A model generated the notes under the pieces. That model made no database searches. It saw only the letters and a program-made list of their open reading frames with translations, and had not been told where the DNA came from. Shown here one piece after another: positions 4,401 to 8,174 of a stretch of 8,174 nucleotides of DNA. This DNA is from Dehalococcoidia bacterium (GTDB taxonomy: Bacteria > Chloroflexota > Dehalococcoidia > UBA2247), in assembly GCA_021159955.1 (NCBI GenBank), contig JAGHDJ010000092.1:1-8174 (forward strand). The letters run 5' to 3'. Each line of letters starts with the position of its first letter. Positions within the stretch are counted from its first letter, which is position 1. Made by a program: the position numbers and the translations under genes.

Positions 4401-6244
4401 AGTGAGTTGGTATCCTCAAGATTGGATTGCGGGACTATCGCTTGCTGGGGGCAAATCTGCTGACAGAGGGTGCAGGCGTTGCCAACACACAAGGTGCTGT
4501 CAATGTGAACATGGCCGTCTTCTCTTTGGATGGCGGGGCATCCGAGCATAAGGCAAATGCCACACTGGTTGCACTTTTCAGGGTTAATAGACAGGGGCTC
4601 AGAGCGCTTTGGTGTATGCACTGTGCAGCTGCCGCGGATTATAATAACGGAAAGCTCAGGGTTGTTGATGGAGCTTTTTATTGCGGTTCTGATGGCCTTT
4701 ATATTGAAAGCGTCTACTACCTTGATGTCATTGATTCCGATACCTTTGACCAGATGTTCTAGTTTTACCGCTTTAGTTTTTTTCCCCTGTGCCGAGATGC
4801 CGGTGCCGGGGTGTTCCTGGTGTCCTGTCATGGCGGTGGTCATGTTATCAAGAATTATGACGGTTATTTGTCCTCCATTGTAGATTGCATTCACCAGAGG
4901 GGTTATACCGGAATGCAGGAAGGTGGAATCGCCAATTACAGCTATCACCTTGTTACCGATGCCGGCTTTCTCCATACCCATGGCTTGTCCGATGCTGGCG
5001 CCCATACAGGCACAGGTGTCCATAGCACACAGCGGAGGGTAAGTAGCCAGGGTGTAGCAGCCAATATCTCCTGTGATGGTTAAAGTCGATTCCTTTGGAG
5101 CTTTGTTTCTGGAGCCTGGTAACTTGAGCCGCTGTCCTATGCTGCTGAGTACAAAGAATGCACCGGTGTGAGGGCACCCCGGACATAGCAGGGGAGGACG
5201 TTTCGGCAACTCTTTGGCCGGTTCTGTCTTTTGCAGGGGTGAGGTCTTGTCCAACAACCCCGCAGAGTAGCTTGCTTCTTTGACAATGTTTGGGTTCAAC
5301 TCTCCTATCATTGGGATAAATTCTTTGCCCGCAACATCTATCCCCATAGACCGGATGTTTTCCTGTAGGAATGGGTCTAGTTCTTCAATAACGATTACCT
5401 TGTCCACCTGTGCTGCGAAGTGTCGGATTAGATTCTGGGGGAGGGGATAGGTCATACTCAGCTTCAAGTAGGATGCTTTGGGGAAGACCTCCCTGGCATA
5501 TTGGTAGGCAATTCCGCTGGTCACCACGCCAAGATGACGTTCTCCCCACTCTATTTGATTTAATGGAAATGTTTCAGAATAGGTGGCTAGTTTGGCTATA
5601 CGTTCCTCCACCAAGGGATGCCTGATACGGGCATTACCGGGCAGCATGACATATTTCTTTACATTACGCTGGAAACCTGATGGAGTGGCTGACACAGAGC
5701 GCCCGCGATTTACATTCACCACTGATTTGGAGTGTGAGATACGTGTGGTAGTGCGCATCAGTACAGGAGTATCGAATTTCTCGCTGATATTGAAGGCATA
5801 TGACATAAGTTCGTATGCATCCTGGCTATCGCTGGGCTCCAGCATTGGCACTTTGGCGAGTTTGGCGTAGTATCGATTATCCTGCTCGTTTTGAGAACTG
5901 TGTATTCCGGGGTCATCGGCGCAGACTACAACCATCCCTGCATTGACCCCTGTGACCGAGATGGCCATAAATGGGTCGGCGGCTACATTCAGCCCCACAT
6001 GCTTCATAGATACCAGCGAGCGAGCCCCTGCATAGGACGCTCCCATTGCCACTTCCATAGCTACCTTCTCGTTAGTTGACCATTCCGCATAGATATCGTC
6101 AAAAAGGGCTATGGATTTGAGTATCTCTGTGCTTGGTGTTCCAGGATAGGATGTAGCTACCTTTACACCAGCGTGGTATGCCCCCAAAGCCAGAGACTCA
6201 TTTCCTGAGAGTAATTTTATTACCTCTATTACTTCTGCTTGCAT
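4397..6244 (-). CDS. iorA: Indolepyruvate ferredoxin oxidoreductase alpha subunit
   Basis: The 615-aa large subunit carries thiamine diphosphate and Fe-S clusters. It oxidatively decarboxylates arylpyruvates from aromatic amino acid transamination to aryl-acetyl-CoA, reducing ferredoxin; it can also run in reverse. Domain order: pyrimidine-binding domain at the N-terminus (YPGTPSTEI at 33-41, EWSTNEKVAMEVA around 54-66); a middle domain (about 230-300); a CPGCPHTGAFF motif (354-364); the TPP/Mg-binding domain with GDIGCYTL (392-399) and GDS...LDN (438-467); and a C-terminal two-cluster ferredoxin domain. The Fe-S cysteines are C558, C561, C564, C569 (CX2CX2CX4C) and C586, C591, C594, C598 (CX4CX2CX3C). 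The unequal spacing is typical of IorA. The ATG at 6244 follows AAAAAGGAA (6257-6249) at suitable spacing. The sequence is uninterrupted and looks functional. Confidence 0.95.
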   Translation of the reverse strand: MQAEVIEVIKLLSGNESLALGAYHAGVKVATSYPGTPSTEILKSIALFDDIYAEWSTNEKVAMEVAMGASYAGARSLVSMKHVGLNVAADPFMAISVTGVNAGMVVVCADDPGIHSSQNEQDNRYYAKLAKVPMLEPSDSQDAYELMSYAFNISEKFDTPVLMRTTTRISHSKSVVNVNRGRSVSATPSGFQRNVKKYVMLPGNARIRHPLVEERIAKLATYSETFPLNQIEWGERHLGVVTSGIAYQYAREVFPKASYLKLSMTYPLPQNLIRHFAAQVDKVIVIEELDPFLQENIRSMGIDVAGKEFIPMIGELNPNIVKEASYSAGLLDKTSPLQKTEPAKELPKRPPLLCPGCPHTGAFFVLSSIGQRLKLPGSRNKAPKESTLTITGDIGCYTLATYPPLCAMDTCACMGASIGQAMGMEKAGIGNKVIAVIGDSTFLHSGITPLVNAIYNGGQITVIILDNMTTAMTGHQEHPGTGISAQGKKTKAVKLEHLVKGIGINDIKVVDAFNIKAIRTAIKSSINNPELSVIIIRGSCTVHTPKRSEPLSINPEKCNQCGICLMLGCPAIQREDGHVHIDSTLCVGNACTLCQQICPQQAIVPQSNLEDTNSL

Positions 6245-6297
6245 TGACTTCCTTTTTCAGGCTGTTCTCCGTGTGTACGAGGGCACTGTGATTGATG

Positions 6298-6312
6298 GGA
6301 TATTTGATATCC
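6298..6312 (-). promoter_or_regulatory. Palindrome in the iorA leader
   Basis: GGATAT (6298-6303), loop TTG, ATATCC (6307-6312) is a perfect 6-bp inverted repeat. It sits about 55 bases upstream of the iorA start. It could be an operator or a leader hairpin; the sequence alone does not decide. Confidence 0.35.
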
Positions 6313-6376
6313 AGGTAAGAGGCAATAGTTTGACCTATCTGACCCCTTGTGACTCATCAGGGATTTATAGTAACAA

Positions 6377-6413
6377 ACTATCATCTGGTGATTATCGCTG
6401 TCAAGTCTGACAG
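6377..6413 (-). promoter_or_regulatory. Candidate iorAB promoter with overlapping palindrome
   Basis: On the minus strand TTGACA (6404-6399) is followed after 16 nt by GATAGT (6382-6377), 4 of 6 matching the -10 consensus. The -35 box lies within a perfect inverted repeat, CTGTCA (6398-6403), 4-base spacer, TGACAG (6408-6413), where a regulator could block RNA polymerase. The site follows the hppA terminator, consistent with iorAB having its own promoter and a leader of about 125 nt. Confidence 0.45.
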
Positions 6414-6421
6414 TTCTATGA

Positions 6422-6455
6422 AAACGAGGCACTGCACTCACGCAATGCCTCGTTT
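6422..6455 (-). terminator. Intrinsic terminator of hppA
   Basis: A 14-bp stem with one G-U pair: arms 6422-6435 and 6442-6455, loop ACTCAC (6436-6441) on the plus strand. On the minus strand the arm ends in TGCCTCGTTT and continues into one more T, giving a short T-run of four. It begins 19 bases after the hppA stop, so it should end the hppA transcript before iorA. Confidence 0.75.
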
Positions 6456-6474
6456 GCTGTATAAAGCGTACCTT

Positions 6475-8174
6475 TTAGAAGAGTCCCGTGGTTCCCGCGA
6501 AGACTGGAGCGAATACCAGCGCCACAATGGACATCAGTTTTATCATGATGTTCAACGATGGTCCCGAGGTATCCTTCATTGGATCGCCTACGGTATCACC
6601 GACAACTGAGGCTTTGTGAGTGTCTGAGCCTTTACCTCCCAGTTTTCCAGTCTCAATAAATTTCTTTGCATTGTCCCATGCTCCGCCAGCGTTGGCGAAG
6701 GTTATCGCCAGAATAAAGCCGGTGGCAATAGCGCCTATGAGAAATCCTCCTAGGGCTTCCGGTCCGAGAATGAATCCGACTATAATGGGAGCGACTACGG
6801 TTACCACTCCGGGTATGACCATTTCCTTCAGTGCGGCTTTTGTGCTGATAGCGACGCACTTGCTGTATTCAGGTTTGGATGTTCCTTCCATCAGTCCCTG
6901 TATCTCGCGGAACTGGCGGCGAACCTCATTTATGATGGCAAAAGCTGCTCTACTCACAGCATTGAGTGTCATGGAGCAGAAGATGGCGGGCACCATAGAA
7001 CCGAGGAATATACCCGCTACTACAGGTGCTGATAATATGTCAATAGTCCCTATCCCCGCTGCTTTAGAATAAGATAGCATCAGTGCCAATGCTGTTAGTC
7101 CAGCGGCACCGATGGCGAACCCCTTGCCAGTAGCTGCGGTGGTGTTGCCCAGTGAATCGAGAGCGTCTGTTCTATCTCTTATCTCTTCGGGCAGGTCAGC
7201 CATTTCTGCTAGACCACCGGCATTATCGGCTACTGGACCATAAGCGTCCGTCGCCAGAGTCACACCGAGGGTTGATAGCATCCCTACGCCGGCGATAGCT
7301 ACACCGTAGATTCCAGCGAAGTGATTGGCTGCCAGGATGGCAATTGCCACCAGAATGATGGGGAATAATGTGCTCATCAGACCGTTAGCAAATCCGCTGA
7401 TAATTGTTGTTGCCGCTCCCGTTTGAGCAGACTCAGCAATTTTCCTGGTTGGGTTGAAGGCGTATGAGGTGTAGTAATTGGTGCTCTCTCCAATCAATAT
7501 ACCAGCGATTAATCCTGCCAGGACTGCCCAGAGGATTCCAATGGGGGCATCCAGCCAGGTGACTATCAGGGCAGAGAAAACAGCGGTTAAAATTGAAGCG
7601 GAAATAGTTCCTTTTCTCAATGCGCCGAGCAGTGCAGACATCTCGAGTTTTTCCCCGACCCGTACTACGAAGATGCCAATGATAGAAGCCAAGATTCCAC
7701 CGGAGGCAATCATCAACGGTAGCCACCAGGATGTTGCCTGTGTCATCATACCCTTTCCGAAGAAACTGACGCCAACTGCTCCCAAAGCCATTGTAGCGAT
7801 AATGGCGTCCACATAAGACTCGAACAGGTCGGCTCCCATTCCAGCCACGTCACCTACATTGTCGCCGACAAAGTCAGCGATGACTGCTGCGTTTCTGGGG
7901 TCATCCTCGGGGATACCCTTTTCTACCTTGCCCACTAAGTCTGCTCCGACATCGGCTGCCTTAGTGTATATACCGCCGCCGACACGAGCGAAGATGGCGA
8001 CGAAAGAGGCTCCCATGCCGAATGCAGGGATGATGGTGAGGAAATCGGCACGGCCGCTAAAAGCGAAGTACATAGCGCTCAGTCCCATAATGCCGATACT
8101 GACAACACTCATTCCCATCACGGCACCGCTACGGAAGGAAACTTTGAGCCCTGAATTAAGACTCTCCATTACTG
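6475..8174 (-). CDS. hppA: Membrane-bound ion-translocating pyrophosphatase, 5' truncated by window
   Basis: This integral membrane enzyme hydrolyses PPi and pumps H+ and/or Na+ across the membrane. About 566 codons are visible; the frame stays open to the right edge, and the usual family length near 680-700 aa implies that roughly the first 120 residues lie outside. The ATG at 8169 is therefore internal. Numbering from that Met, the hallmark motifs are DVGADLVGKVE (73-83), DNVGDVAGMGADLFESY (103-119), TDAYGPVADNAGG (307-319), GNTTAATGKG (341-350), NAGGAWDNAKK (493-503) and GDTVGDPMKDTSGPSLN (524-540). All the PPi/Mg-binding aspartates in these motifs are present. Ala in GNTTAA, where potassium-independent enzymes have Lys, marks the K+-dependent subfamily. 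The Glu in DLFES occurs in Na+-pumping and some H+-pumping members, so the ion cannot be fixed. The visible part is strongly hydrophobic with many membrane helices. Confidence 0.96.
   Translation of the reverse strand, partial: VMESLNSGLKVSFRSGAVMGMSVVSIGIMGLSAMYFAFSGRADFLTIIPAFGMGASFVAIFARVGGGIYTKAADVGADLVGKVEKGIPEDDPRNAAVIADFVGDNVGDVAGMGADLFESYVDAIIATMALGAVGVSFFGKGMMTQATSWWLPLMIASGGILASIIGIFVVRVGEKLEMSALLGALRKGTISASILTAVFSALIVTWLDAPIGILWAVLAGLIAGILIGESTNYYTSYAFNPTRKIAESAQTGAATTIISGFANGLMSTLFPIILVAIAILAANHFAGIYGVAIAGVGMLSTLGVTLATDAYGPVADNAGGLAEMADLPEEIRDRTDALDSLGNTTAATGKGFAIGAAGLTALALMLSYSKAAGIGTIDILSAPVVAGIFLGSMVPAIFCSMTLNAVSRAAFAIINEVRRQFREIQGLMEGTSKPEYSKCVAISTKAALKEMVIPGVVTVVAPIIVGFILGPEALGGFLIGAIATGFILAITFANAGGAWDNAKKFIETGKLGGKGSDTHKASVVGDTVGDPMKDTSGPSLNIMIKLMSIVALVFAPVFAGTTGLF

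Noticed and set aside
4427..5083. Plus-strand open frames opposite iorA
   Set aside because: They are antisense shadows of a strongly conserved, intact gene and have no ribosome binding site or recognisable motif.

Overview
All genes visible in this 8.2-kb window lie on the minus strand, so the transcriptional order runs from the right edge to the left. The core metabolic gene set is a membrane-bound pyrophosphatase (hppA, cut by the right edge) and an indolepyruvate:ferredoxin oxidoreductase pair (iorA-iorB). Ferredoxin-linked 2-oxoacid oxidation plus a PPi-driven ion pump with the potassium-dependent signature points to an anaerobic, energy-limited bacterium. A Chloroflexota/Dehalococcoidia-like or similar subsurface anaerobe would fit, but the window has no rRNA or marker gene, so this is a weak inference.

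Region by region: (1) 8174-6475, hppA, followed by a strong hairpin terminator at 6422-6455. (2) 6420-6245, an iorAB promoter/leader with several palindromes. (3) 6244-3804, iorA and iorB, overlapping by four bases (ATGA). (4) 3702-3060, a complete mazEF toxin-antitoxin operon with a near-consensus sigma70 promoter whose -10 box lies in a 7-9-7 palindrome, the expected place for autorepression. (5) 3014-2215, 45 nt downstream of mazF, a small stand-alone class III nucleotide cyclase. It is broken by a single-base frameshift in an A run; with that base restored, all metal-binding and transition-state residues are present. (6) 2214-193, an accessory zone of short palindromes. It holds an IS481-like insertion sequence (about 637-1908) whose transposase also carries one single-base frameshift, and a pair of 57-bp double-hairpin elements in inverted orientation on either side of the IS. 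(7) 192-1, the end of an IS3-family element whose orfA runs off the left edge.

The genes form separate units, not one pathway: an energy-conservation part on the right, a toxin-antitoxin/signalling part in the middle, and a mobile-element and repeat zone on the left. The most unusual features are the REP/BIME-like inverted elements (575-631 and 2010-2066, 49 of 57 bases identical), the mazEF-cyclase arrangement, and two independent one-base losses in otherwise intact genes. The last may be real decay or an assembly error. I see no CRISPR array, tRNA, rRNA or phage gene, and no clear case for a wholly new system.
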